Assembly (NCBI GenBank): GCA_002118135.1
Contig: BDIU01000151.1
Span: 90,747-154,746 of the forward strand
Length of the DNA: 64,000 nt
Origin: Trebouxia sp. TZW2008
Taxonomy: Eukaryota; Chlorophyta; Trebouxiophyceae; Trebouxiales; Trebouxiaceae
Direction of reading: 5' to 3'
Part shown: in pieces, positions 43,391-53,906 of the stretch
Layout: every line of letters begins with the position of its first letter
Numbering within the stretch: position 1 is the first letter of the stretch
Program-made: the position numbers and the translations under genes
The notes under the pieces: model-generated
Databases searched by the model: none
Told to the model about the DNA's origin: nothing
The model's input: the letters and a program-made list of their open reading frames with translations, nothing else

Positions 43391-46300
43391 ATGCCGTTAC
43401 CTGACGCGTTCAACGTCAGCGACATCGAGGCAGCCTATCCTGATACTTTGACCCTGGTGCACTGCAATGGCAAGTCCGGTATGTGAACTCCGCGACGAAT
43501 TTTGACATGTGTACACGCCAGAAGCGCCATGTGCATTGGCTGCATCTTGTGCAGGCGCCTTGTTGGGCGGACATTGGGCGATCTGGCCCACGTCTAGCAC
43601 AGACTATTTCTTGAGATGCAGCTGTGGATGTCAGGACAACTTGTATACTGTCTACGACTTTGAGGATCATTGTGGTAAGCACACACAGGACCTTTCTGAG
43701 GGCTCTGCGAATGCCATTGTCTCGTTGATATTGTCTTGCAGCAATTGCAACTGTGTCAAGTCTGTTGCAGGCAGGAAAGCCAGCAGAAAATGGCGTGAAT
43801 CAATCAGAGTTGCAGATGAAGGTCGCATGATCTCCCTGGGTCAGTGGATTGAGGACTGCTGCAATGCTGCAGATGCAGGTGCTGCCTTCTTTCTCAACAG
43901 TGTTGGCAAGGTTGATAAGTCCCTGGGTTATGAACCTGTTAGTTAAGTTGACAACTGAGGTTAACAACCTCCCGCGGGTGGACTTGCCTCATTTTGCAGT
44001 GCAAGTTAATAGGTTCGGGGGTCCCGCACCAACCTGTTAATTAAGTTATCAACTGAGGTCAATAACCACCCCAAAACTTATTGAGGGTTAACAAACCAAC
44101 ACTGTTTCTCAATGCCCACCTTTGCCGTTGTGTCATCATATGTGGCATCTTTTTTGTCACAGGAATTCCACAATGTCTCACAAGGTTGCTGCTGCAGGCA
44201 TGCCTGAAGAGGGCTGGCGTGTCAGTGTCTATTGGCCAGCTGACAAAGCATGGTATGCTGGAGAGATCAAATATGTGGACGAATATGGGCGCTCATTGGT
44301 GGCCTATGATGATGGACAAGTGGAGGTCTTGCACTTTGCTGTGGAGCGCTTCAGAGCGGAACTTGCCACCCCAGACTCAAAAGGTGTGCATGCAAAGTGG
44401 CTTGATGACCATGCAGCTGCAGATGACATCACTGTGTTCATACACAAGCAGGCTGTGCACCATTCCTTTTGTTGCTCACTCACTCACTCACTCACTCACT
44501 CACTCACTCACTCACTCACTCACTCACTCACTCACTCACTCACATTCATTCGGCCATCCACTTGTTCTTTCATTCAGTCATTCAGTCATTCAAAGCAGGA
44601 TCGGGAAACAAAGCAATACCAGTCATCAATATGATAGTGCTTTTGCAGAGGCTTTGGAGCATGCTGGCCATACTGCTCAGGGTATTGTACCAGCAGACAC
44701 GAATGCCACATCTTCCGAAGGCGTCATAGACCTGTGCTCATCCAGCTGCGACCTAGACGATCTGCCAAATCAAGCTCCCCTGTTGCACAATCAGCCCTGT
44801 GCAGGCAGCAACGCAGCAATCAAAAGACCTTACTCTGACCAGCAGGCTGGCAAAGTCAAGGATTGCGCTCGTGCTTTAGATACAGTGCTGCAACAGCATC
44901 AGTCAACGAATGTGCAGCTAGAATCTCCTCTGTTACAGAAGCGCAAGGACAGCTGCCAGCGGAAGAAGAACAGCAAGCCAGTGAGGGCGCAGCAAAGACT
45001 GTTTCCTGGTGAGTTTGCTCTTGCCCATCAGCTTAATAGCTTGACTCAGGGCAGACTCTGCTTTTGCGCTTGCATTTCCCATGTTGTGTAATCGAAGTGT
45101 GAAACAGCCAAGCCTTTGTGCTCAGCAAACTCGCTACCTGTCAGGCTTGGCACATGCCTGCTTGTGTATGCGCTGAATGCAGTGGCCGCGCTTGAATGCA
45201 CGATGTTTGGTACGATCACAACTGGTTGCACTGAACATGTTCAGGCCTAGTCAGTCATGTGTGCTTTTGTCACTCACCTGCTACTGAGCAATGTAGATAC
45301 ATTTGCTTGGTCTGCTCCAATTCAAGTATATTGTTGAGTGTCTTCCATGCGCGCATCTTCCATGCGCACATGCCTCACTAGCATGCCGCTTTTGCAGAAC
45401 GAGCACCTCAAGCTGCCTCACAGCCACACCCTGAAACTGCAGCCAATGTTGTGCCATCGAGCCCAGTGCACGTAGCTCCAGACAACCAAGTTGACCCAGT
45501 CACAAGGGCTGACAAACCACTTGGCTCAGCAACAAAGGCTAACAAGCCACTTGGCTGCGGAACTAGGGCAGGCAAATCAGGCCCAGTGCATGCACCTTCA
45601 GACAAGCCAGTTTGCTCCGGAACCAGGGCTGACAAATCAAGCCCGCTTCATGCACCTTTGGACAAGCCAATTGGCTCCGGAATCAGGGCTGACAAGTCAA
45701 GCCCGGTGCACCCACCTTCAGACAAGCCAGTTGGCTCCGGGATCAGGGCTTGCAAAGCTCCTCTGCATGGGCCGCGGCTCCCTGACAGGTCCCAGCACTT
45801 GAAGCGAAGCTTCAAGCAACCTGCACTAAGCACCTTATCAGTACCTTTGAAGCCTCCTATCAGAGAAGGCCCTGGCAAGCAGAGATCATCAGTCGAGATT
45901 TTGCATGAGGGCGCATCAGCAGCGCAGCAAATGCCACCTTCAGCCAAAAGAATCAAGCTAGAGCATCTGCCTGCTGTTGCTCCTGCAACACTGTCAATTA
46001 GCAAGACTGCCACCAGTAGTCTTCAAATGCCTGTAGCAAAGATTGTCCCCCGTTCACAACCCCAGCAGCCCCCTCTAGGCACCTCAGAAACCCTCCACGG
46101 CCCCTCAGCAAGCCCCCAAGCAACCTCCCAAGGCCCCTCAGCCACGCCCCAAGAAAGCCTCTTGCTGCCTTCTCCTGCCTGTGTCACTGCTCAGCCTACT
46201 CAGCAGCTCACCAATTGTCAAAGGCTGCTGAAGCATAATCTGCCAGATGGGACAGCAATGGCGGAGACAGTGTCAAATCACCTCGATCTACTGCACATGC

Positions 46301-47482
46301 GAGCTCAGCGAAAAGGCAAGACAATGGCAGAGTCAGAGTCTGACCAGCACTTGAACCTAAACAGGGCAGAAGCAGCCTTGCATGCAGCTGCTGAGCTCGA
46401 TGGCAGGTCAACAACAGCGGCAGTGTCGAAACCCCTCAGGGTGCAAACGCAAACTCAGTCAGATGGCAAAGCATTGGCAGGGACACTGTCAAACCAGCTG
46501 CTGAACCTGTTCACAGCTGAAGCAGGCTTGAGCGCAGCTGCTCAGGCTGACGCTGTTGAGCAGCTTGTCCTGCAAGTTGCTGACGGCATGTAAGCTTTTC
46601 TTTTGGCAGCTCATTGCTATAGGTTTTGTACCATTGTGCAGCTCTCTCGATGCCAGCATTCTTTTGACATGCCATTGCGATCTTTGCTGTGAAACTTTGC
46701 AGCTTGTTATTCAAGGTGATGATGCCATGTGAGCACCTTGCGACAGATTATCACCATTTGTGCTGGAAATGTTCGGCTGTCAAGTGTATGCTGCAATAGA
46801 CTGTGATCTCCACAGAGGCAACTTGGTATGAGGCGTTGCAACAGACATTTCAGCATGCAAACCAGCTGGCAGTCTTCACAGCATACTGCCCTGCAGGCGA
46901 CGAGCTTCATGCTCTCATGCTTGACTGTTTGTTGTCTGCTGCGTGTAATAGTGTACATGGAAGTGCCATGACCTTGAGCTTGTGTGCAGGACTGCTGCTG
47001 CCTTCCTGGCTAAGAGGGACAGGCAGAGCGGTGATCAAGCCAGATTAGACTGTAGTAGATGGTTTCAGAGCATATGCAAACTGCTTCAGACCCAAGGCCC
47101 GGCTCCACAGGTATGTAAGACTATTTGTATGAATGGTTGCCACTTCGATTGCATGCACGCAAATGCATGCAGCAAATTATGACTTGCTTGGGCTGCAAAA
47201 TCTTGCTTGGACTTCAAAGAGTTGCTAAGAGTAGCACACCAGGACGTCCCACACGCATCAATGTATGACTTCCATGTTGAGGATTTCACCTTCGTGTACA
47301 GCTGTCGCTTGAGTCCCCGTGTAATGCAAGCATCACAATCATAAAGCATGCAGCAGTGACTCAGTCAGGCTCACTGTGTTCAGTCAGAATTGTTGTTTGG
47401 TCAGCAGGGCGCATGCAAGCACTTGTTTGGCTTGCAGGGGACTGAGGTCCTCCGCTCCTATTTCAAACTCCTCTGTTGCTGA
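43391..47482 (+). CDS. SAND/ULT-like plus Tudor-like domain protein, probable chromatin factor
   Basis: Exons: 43391-43478, 43555-43674, 43771-43878, 44198-44383, 44649-45008, 45398-46589, 46990-47110, 47438-47482; 2,220 nt, 739 residues with consistent phases. Residues about 30-105 (LRCSCGCQDNLYTVYDFEDH, GRKASRKWRESIRV, GRMISLGQWIED) resemble SAND or ULTRAPETALA-type DNA-binding segments seen in plant and algal nuclear proteins. Exon 4 is a Tudor-like barrel (WRVSVYWPADKAWYAGEIKY, YDDGQVEVLHF). Exon 5 holds a SUMO-interaction-like core (GVIDLCSSS) and a basic stretch (KRKDSCQRKK). Exon 6 is low complexity with five near-repeats around DKPxGSGIRADKSSPVHxPS. Exon 7 (FLAKRDRQ, CSRWFQSICKLLQTQ) is helical. 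The last exon is short and supported only by phase. Function is inferred from domains, not from an ortholog. Confidence 0.75.
44470..44545 (+). repeat. (CACT)n microsatellite in an intron
   Basis: About eighteen uninterrupted CACT units lie in intron 4 of the SAND/Tudor gene. They are followed by imperfect CATTCAGT repeats up to 44595. Confidence 0.95.
46640..46740 (+). repeat. Donor-side exon echo after exon 6 of the SAND/Tudor gene
   Basis: GCAGCTTGTTATTCAAGGTG then ATGATGCCATGTGAGC at 46700-46735 echoes GCAGCTTGTCCTGCAAGTTG then CTGACGGCATGTAAGC at 46559-46594, including the GT donor. Confidence 0.7.
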
Positions 47483-48280
47483 TTGAGGATGCAACAGCTC
47501 AAGCCAGTTGTACAGTGTTGCACAGTAGATCTTCAAGGTTGTATCAATACAGACACATTCACGTGTGCTTTCAAGCCAGGAAGTCTGATGAGTCACATCT
47601 GGCTCCCTACGCTGGGCTGTAAGTTCTGTTGACTGACTGATTGACATATTGAGAAAAATGTGGTATGTATACTGCCAGCTGTTGCTGCAAGATGGTTGCA
47701 GCACATCGCGAAAGGGATGCTTCAAAAGGCCAACAGAGGACAGTAAGCTGTCTGTGTTCATTGTGGGGAGAAGCTGGAATGTGTCACAAACATGAAAAGT
47801 GTCTGAGTTGTACATGTGCATTGTTGCAGTGTTTGCAATGGGAAGATACCCAGGTACAGCATGATGCGTTGTCTTGCTGAGTCTCAAATCCCTGAGTGAC
47901 TGGTATGTGTTGTGAGGAGTTGTCAAGTACTGACGTGTCAGGTTCATGCGATTCCTGTTGTGCAAGAGATGTGAAATTTGGCTAGCTTCCAGTGCAGATA
48001 CGTTTGGAGTTCTTTTCGTGAGTTTTGAGAGCACAAATGGTGCAAGTCTACACCTGAGAGTCCTGTTCGGTTTGTCTTTGTCCTCATTCTCAACCAAGCT
48101 TCTGAGATATCAATCAGGACAGACAACTGTGATGTTGACTGAGATTCCCACTGATGCGTGTTATACCTGCTTTGCAAGCTCAGTATACTGGCCATGGGAG
48201 GCATGAGACATCTTTGCGGCATTTGCTGTTCGTTTAGCTGTACCACTAACTGCATGAGGACTCGACGTGATTGTCTAGGC
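47483..48280. other. Gene-free stretch with retroelement debris
   Basis: 47566-47645 is a second copy of the LINE 3' end seen at 38610-38697. The remainder, to about 48280, holds long but unconserved minus-strand ORFs without recognisable motifs. Confidence 0.5.
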
Positions 48281-48605
48281 CTCGGCAAGCAAGCTTCTGA
48301 GCGTCAAAAGATTCACAACTGTCATTATATTTTTCTGCTTGAGCTACCTTCCTGCCATGCTTTCAGCACCTTGCTTGCGTTCAAATCTTGATCTGCAAAG
48401 CAGTCATACTTGGCATGAAGTATGACTGCTTTGCAGATTCTTACGCTGTGGCATACAGATAGATTTAGACTGAGCATGCATGAATATGAAATGCGGCTCT
48501 ATGAATGGCAGCAAAGGCATGACTACTGCATTGCTCAGCTGTATCGTTGTCATCAAAAGATGAGATGCGCGCATGCAGCCGATGGACAGGGCAGGCAAAT
48601 GTGAA
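48281..48605 (+). mobile_element. Unidentified dispersed element, copy 2, with a perfect palindrome
   Basis: Matches 34080-34400. It contains a perfect 21-bp inverted repeat, 48391-48411 and 48418-48438, around a GGCATG loop. Copy 1 lacks the second arm. Downstream the plus strand reads RLSMHEYEMRLYEWQQRHDY. Confidence 0.6.
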
Positions 48606-48882
48606 GATCCTTTCCAGTCCAATAGAGCTACGGCGTAATTAGGTCACAGGGAAACGGAATAACGGTCGCTTGAACCGACCAAACACAGCTGGGGGAGAAC
48701 TGGTCTGTTCCTCAACGCGATCAGGCCACAAGCTGGGAGACACGCGGCAGCTAATCAACAGTCAGCAACGCGGTTGGCGTACGCTTAGCATGGCTGATCG
48801 CACCCGCAAACGCTCGACACATGCGATGCCGTTGACCCCTTGACTGCAGCTGCGTGTGCGGAACGACTTGCGGGATCGATCG
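48606..48882. other. Upstream region of the amidohydrolase gene
   Basis: Probable promoter and leader. It is CpG-richer than the flanking repeats. No named element was recognised. Confidence 0.4.
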
Positions 48883-51800
48883 ATGAGACACTTTATCGAA
48901 GTGCCAGATACAAGGCATCTGTTTCTCGCAAACGCCCATGTGCCGATCTGCTGCAGACCGTCAGACGTGCCGTTTGTCAGCCCAAGTATTGACTCATTGG
49001 CTCTGGTGGACATCGAGATTGTAGCTGGGTGCGTGACCGGAATACACGCTGCGCGAGGCTCTGCTGCGTACGCCAATCAAGATGCAGGGATCGTGGACCT
49101 GCGACGCGGCATGGTCTTGCCTACTTTTGTTGACCTACACACCCACATAGGTTAGTGCCTTTTGGAACCCTGACCTATACACACGACCATGCAAAGGAAA
49201 CAGCATGACAGCCGCACTGTGCATGCACTCTTTGATGCAAACACAAGCATCTCGCCTTGAATAAAACAGACCTGCATGTGTGGGTTCATGCAAACATCAG
49301 TGACTGTGACATGTGTTGCAGACAAGGCGCAAACAGGGGAGCGCAGTCGCAATGCAGATGGAACGCTGTCAGGAGCAGACCGCAGCACAGCAAGGGATGC
49401 TGAGTTTTGGGACCAGGAAGACGTGTATAGGTAGAGCAATGCAGGCATGCACCCTAAATCATTCAATCATTTTGATGGAATGCATGCTAGACAGGCTCAG
49501 CAGGCCCAGCTAGGTACATACTGGAGCAATCAACTGTCTCCTACCAGTCCGGTCCCGTGCTCACCCGAACCACTTATACTGATTATGGAGGCTGCAGAGG
49601 TTGTTGTACACAGTCGTCGCCAAGCTGTCTGCTAATCTTCTGGAAAAAGCGCACCTTTAGTGGGCTTTTATATCTTGGGCAAAGGAGTGTCTGCAGACAG
49701 TAATCAATGCCAAAGTCAATGCATATGGATAGGGCTGCAGCAGTTTGTTGCAAAGTTGATGGTGGGCTTGTGATCATGGCATTTCTTTTGCAGACGTATG
49801 GATTTCAGCTTGAAATGCGCCTACGCGCATGGCTCGTCAGCTGTGCGTACCCACCTGATCAACATGACGCCAAAGCAGATACAGCTGACATGGCCATGTT
49901 TTCAAATTCTCAGGGCAAAATGGCAAGGCAAGGTAGGACGTTTTCATGCTTATACACTTGAGCATGGCCTCCGGATCTTCTGCACACTTCTGCCTTTGTG
50001 CTAGACACACAAGAAACAGCTGCACTAGTCAGCATGTACCCATTTGGTGCAGCAACACCAATTGTACTATATACAGATGCAGGCAGTTGTGTCCTGAGCA
50101 TTCTGCAGTTGCACAATTAGCAGAGCGCCTTTTAGCTCCCTTAATTTGATGTCAAGTAGGGGATGTACTGCATGACCTTGCATGGCAGCTGTCTTCATGT
50201 TTTCCAGCTAGCCTGTGTTGCAAGCAGTACGCTCAGTGCAAACATGAATGCTGTCCCCTCGTTTGCAAGCTGATCAAAGCATCTTTGTCATCTTTGTGCC
50301 TTGCGTTCTGAGTAGAGCTGCAAGGTGTATCTCTGGTGGTCCTGAGCTTCCTGAGGCAAGTAGAAGAAGCAAAGCAGCTGGCTGCTCTGGTTAAAGCATT
50401 GTTTGTGCTTTGTAGGTAGAGCTGCAAGGTGTATCCTTGGTGGTCCTGAGCTTCTTTAGGCAAGTAGAAGAGGCAAGGCAGCTGGCAGATCTGGTGAAAG
50501 CAGCAGGGGGCATACTGGGTGCAGCAGTATGCTGTGCAGAAAACGGCGGCTCTCCAAATGATGATTGGACCACATGCGATAGAGATAGGGATGAGTTGCT
50601 TGACAGGTGTGTGTGGTCATGTTGCTGCTGTTTGTGAATTTGCAGAGGAAGTCAACTTGATTGTGGCAGAGCAAAGTGTGTAGCACAAGCTTGAATGCGA
50701 TTGGTCATGCAAATGCATGCCAGCTGGCATCCTGTCAGTGAGCCATCTGCTGGAACAGCTTTGCTTTGCATTGTCGCAGCGTATAACATCATGAGCACAT
50801 TGCATTGCAAGGCCTGCAGAGCTCATGTTTTGCATTGTCTCAACATAAAATTTTGCCAGTACGCATTGCAAACAGCATAATGGTGCATAATATGCAGAAC
50901 AATGTTTTTAAGCTGCAGGAGATCTGTTGCAGGATGTTCACTCTGGCCAAGGAGCGTGCCCTTGACCTAGACGTTCACTGATTTGTAAGAACCTCTTGAC
51001 CCGCAGGAGATTCTGCTGCAGAATCATTGAACCCAAGGAGCATGACCTTGATCTGGCCATGCATTCGTGAAATCTTTTTGACCTCCAGAAAATCTGTTGC
51101 AGGATCTTCACGCTGGCCAAGGAGCGTGACCTTGACCTAGACTTTCACGTAGATGAGAACGGCAATGAGCGGGCCAAGGGTCTGCTGTACATCTCACGTA
51201 AAACCATCCAGCATGGCTACCAAGGCCGTGTTGTCTGTGGGCACTGCTGGCAAGTGTCACTGGTTCTACAGTCACATCTTGATTCATGCCTTTGATCAGA
51301 AACACCGTCCACAGGAAGACCGTGTTTCTGATCAAAGGCTCCTGTTCTGTGATGTGTGTGCTACCAAAGCTTAGTCATTGGCAGGCCTTGCTGGCAAGTG
51401 TCACTGCTGCCAGAGCCCCGTGATCATTGTCCTGTCTGAAGCTTTGCTGACAGAATTGCAACTGGCAATTTCTGCATACAGTGATGTTCACCATGACTTT
51501 GCCTCATTGCGTGCTAATGTGCATGAAGAAATATTGTTCTGCTGGGTTGAATGGGTTAGTATGCTTGAAGTCCCATGTGCTATCAGAGCAATGAAGACCT
51601 GGCGGAGATCATGCTTAGTCGTATCTCATACTATAAGCTCATCAGGACACACAAGTCGTGTAGTTGTTACACTGAGCTCTGAGAAGTGAAGGCTGTGCTT
51701 GCAGTTCCTTGTGTTATCAGAGCAGTGAAGACCTGGCAGAGATTATGCAGACTGCCAAAGAAGCTGGCGTGACAATAGTGTCCTTGCCATTGGTCAATCA

Positions 51801-53906
51801 ATGGACACAGGTCAGTCTGCTTCAAGCTGATCCCCTGCCAATACCTTGAACAACATGCTGTCAATGCCATCGTACTTGAACCTTGCTGTGTTGATGCTGG
51901 CACGATGACAGGCTTGCTGCATGCCATGCTGTGCTGTGCTGTGCTGTGCTGTGCTGTGCTGTGCTGTGCTGTCTCAAGAAAAGTCTGCAGTGTTTGCAAA
52001 GATGTTGTTTGCATTCTATACAAGGCTCAGCTTTAGCTTACACTCTAGCAGCGGCTGCATGCTAGGCTTCAGGCACACTGACTCAAGCTTAGATGAACCT
52101 CTTCAGTACGGCTGTGGCTTGTTCCAGCAGTCTTCAAAGAAATCAGGATCAACCATGTGAACGAAGTTACCCCAAGCCCGACACATCCCCAAGCCTTGCC
52201 TTTGACGCTTGCTCCTATGCGTTCTGCCACACATGTCCATCAAGATTGAGCGTGAGTTCGAGCCGACAAGGATCAGGGGGCTAAGCATACTCCCCGCTGG
52301 AGGGGGGTCACCCTGCTGCACGAGCTGCGCAGAGGTCATGCACCCCATCCCCTCCCTGCCCCTATGTCACCCACATTATCTCGCCTCACTTGCAACCTCT
52401 GCTCCTGATTCTATTGCTGTACAGATTCCCAAAGCAATTGTGTATATATAGGATAGGGATCAGGGGGCCAGGTGCACCCCCCGCTGGAGGGGGGTGACCC
52501 TGCTGCATGAGCTGCGCAGGCAAGGCATCCCAGTAGCCATGGCTAGCGATAACACACGGGATCAGTTCTTTGCCTATGGGGATCTGGACATGCTTGAAGT
52601 GTTCAACCAGGTACTGCAACCTGCTTCTGCATTGACTGTGGCTGATAAGACATCCCTGTGGCCATGGCCATTGACAACACCAGGGATCAATTCTTTGCAT
52701 ATGGGGATCTGGACATGCTTGAGGTACTGTAGTATTGCACCTGGTAAATTGTTTCAAGGTAACAACACTCAGAACCAGATCTCTCCATTTGGGGATCTGA
52801 ACATGCTTGAAGTATTCAAACTGGTGCAGGGATCAAACCCTGCTGCTGCACTGAACACGTCGTATCCAAAAGGTGCACAGTATTGCACAATTCATACCCA
52901 AGTACTCATTGACTCACATGCTGAGCTTTGTTGCAGATTTCTGCCGTCGATGAAACTGGCGTATAGATGCCTCAAACATGCTCTCAGCACTCAGACATAT
53001 GAGTTTATGCATACGCAGGGCTGTAGGATGGCGCATCTAGACAGGCCGTACAATGACTGGGCAACATCAGTCACAAGTGTGCCGGCAGCTGCCATGAAGC
53101 TGCCGCAGCATGGTACAATAGCCCTAGGGCAGCCTGCCAACCTGATCCTCTTCAAGGGCAGGGGCTATTCTGAGCTGCTGGCACGGCCCCAGTGGGACAG
53201 GGTGAGATTCTGCCCCTGCCTAGTTAGGCAATCAGGAATTAGGGTTATGTTCACAATGGTTTCGAGATCTTGAGGGTTGTTGTGGTTAACGCCCAAAACT
53301 GCATTGCGCTGCTGTTGCCCTTAGCCCAGCTAAAAATCTGCTGCTGATTGAGCCAACATTAGCCTCTGATCTATAAGCGCTGTCTCTTGTTGCAGCATGC
53401 AGAGTTGATGGCACCGCATCAGCAATGCTGCCTCAATCAGGAGATGTCATTGTGACTGACAAGATGACAATGCTTCAGCTGAAAGCGTGTCCTGGCAAAT
53501 TGTGCTGACAACATCAACATTGCTTGAAATCATGAAGCAATGGCTTGATACGTGATGGCAAGGCAATTGATGCTGAAGTGCCCTAAGGTTTCTTGTCTCT
53601 GTTTGTTCTCCTTTTCACTGAAGTGCCGAGTGACATTTGACTGACAACATGACATGGCTTCAGGTTGTGTTGCGTGATGGCAAGGCGATTGACGCTGAAG
53701 TGCCAGACTACAGTGAGCTAGACACAGTCCCCAGCGAGCAGCAGTATGCTGATCATGCGCCAGAAGTGCCCTCAATCCTGCCCTGGGTGGCTCCTGAAAC
53801 TGCCCCTCCTGTGGATTCAGTGCAAACTGCTGCAGCCAGTCAACAGAAGTTCTTGACTCAGATGGCGCACAAGGGCTCTGATGCACAACACCAACAGGTG
53901 AGATAA
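48883..53906 (+). CDS. Cytosine-deaminase-like amidohydrolase
   Basis: Metal-dependent hydrolase of the cytosine deaminase group; substrate not proven, probably a nucleobase or related heterocycle. Exons: 48883-49150, 49322-49430, 49794-49932, 50416-50606, 51103-51249, 51705-51810, 52452-52610, 53019-53201, 53664-53906; 1,545 nt, 514 residues. Metal-site motifs are all present: VDLHTHIDK (HxH), LDFHVDENG (His), VVCGHC (His) and MASDNTRDQFFAYGDLDMLE (Asp). Other family blocks are RNADGTLSGADRSTARD, TPRWRGVTLLHELRRQGIPV, HLDRPYNDWATSVTSVP, FKGRGYSELLARPQWDRVVL and PDYSELD. Intron 5 starts with GC (CTG|GCAAGT at 51250); this is needed to read GHCCSL. The C-terminal 40 residues are poorly conserved; the stop (53904-53906) lies just after a good donor (CAACAG|GTGAGA), so the true 3' end could differ. 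Exons 4-7 and 9 have intronic echoes. Confidence 0.88.
49455..49625. mobile_element. Dispersed element 'CAGGCTCAGCAGGCC', copy E
   Basis: TAAATCATTCAATCATT is followed by GCTAGACAGGCTCAGCAGGC, GCAATCAACTGTCTCC, ACTGATTATGGAGGC and TGTACACAGTCG. It is the best match to copy D. Located in amidohydrolase intron 2. Confidence 0.65.
50285..50480 (+). repeat. Acceptor-side exon echo before amidohydrolase exon 4
   Basis: GTAGAGCTGCAAGGTGTATC followed by (T/C)(C)TGGTGGTCCTGAGCTTC occurs at 50312 and at 50416 (functional), 104 bp apart. The first copy has the acceptor AG and about 80 exon-like bases. Confidence 0.85.
50915..51140 (+). repeat. Acceptor-side exon echo ladder before amidohydrolase exon 5
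   Basis: Three copies of (A)TCTGTTGCAGGAT.TTCAC followed by GGCCAAGGAGCGTG.CCTTGACCTAGAC lie near 50925, 51010 (more decayed) and 51092. The last starts the functional exon (RIFTLAKERDLDLDFHVDE). Confidence 0.85.
51555..51625 (+). repeat. Acceptor-side exon echo before amidohydrolase exon 6
   Basis: TCCCATGTGCTATCAGAGCA then ATGAAGACCTGGCGGAGATC at 51571-51610 echoes TTCCTTGTGTTATCAGAGCA then GTGAAGACCTGGCAGAGATT at 51705-51744. Confidence 0.8.
51925..51975 (+). repeat. (TGTGC)n microsatellite
   Basis: About nine tandem GCTGT units in amidohydrolase intron 6. Confidence 0.95.
52255..52840 (+). repeat. Echoes on both sides of amidohydrolase exon 7
   Basis: Acceptor side: 52266-52340 repeats the exon head (GGATCAGGGGGC, CCCGCTGGAGGGGGGT, GAGCTGCGCAG). 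Donor side: 52648-52730 repeats the exon middle and tail (CCCTGTGGCCATGGC, TATGGGGATCTGGACATGCT). A shorter tail copy lies at 52780-52830 (GGGGATCTGAACATGCTTGA). The functional exon is 52452-52610. Confidence 0.9.

Noticed and set aside
43509..43946. Read-through ORF giving HCGKHTQDLSEGSANAIV before GRKASRKW
   Set aside because: The added residues are absent from the family pattern; GT-AG splicing 43674/43771 restores it in phase.
44081..45091. 336-codon ORF through the (CACT)n microsatellite
   Set aside because: The open frame is produced by the tetranucleotide run (SLTH repeats). The real exons here use splice sites at 44383 and 44649 and only part of this ORF's frame.
46800..46935. Possible extra exon in the SAND/Tudor gene (ATWYEALQQTFQHANQLAVF)
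   Set aside because: Protein-like, but no phase-compatible donor and acceptor pair was found; direct splicing 46589/46990 keeps frame.
47384..48097. 237-codon minus-strand ORF
   Set aside because: It runs antisense through a LINE 3' tail and has no recognisable motif; treated as chance.
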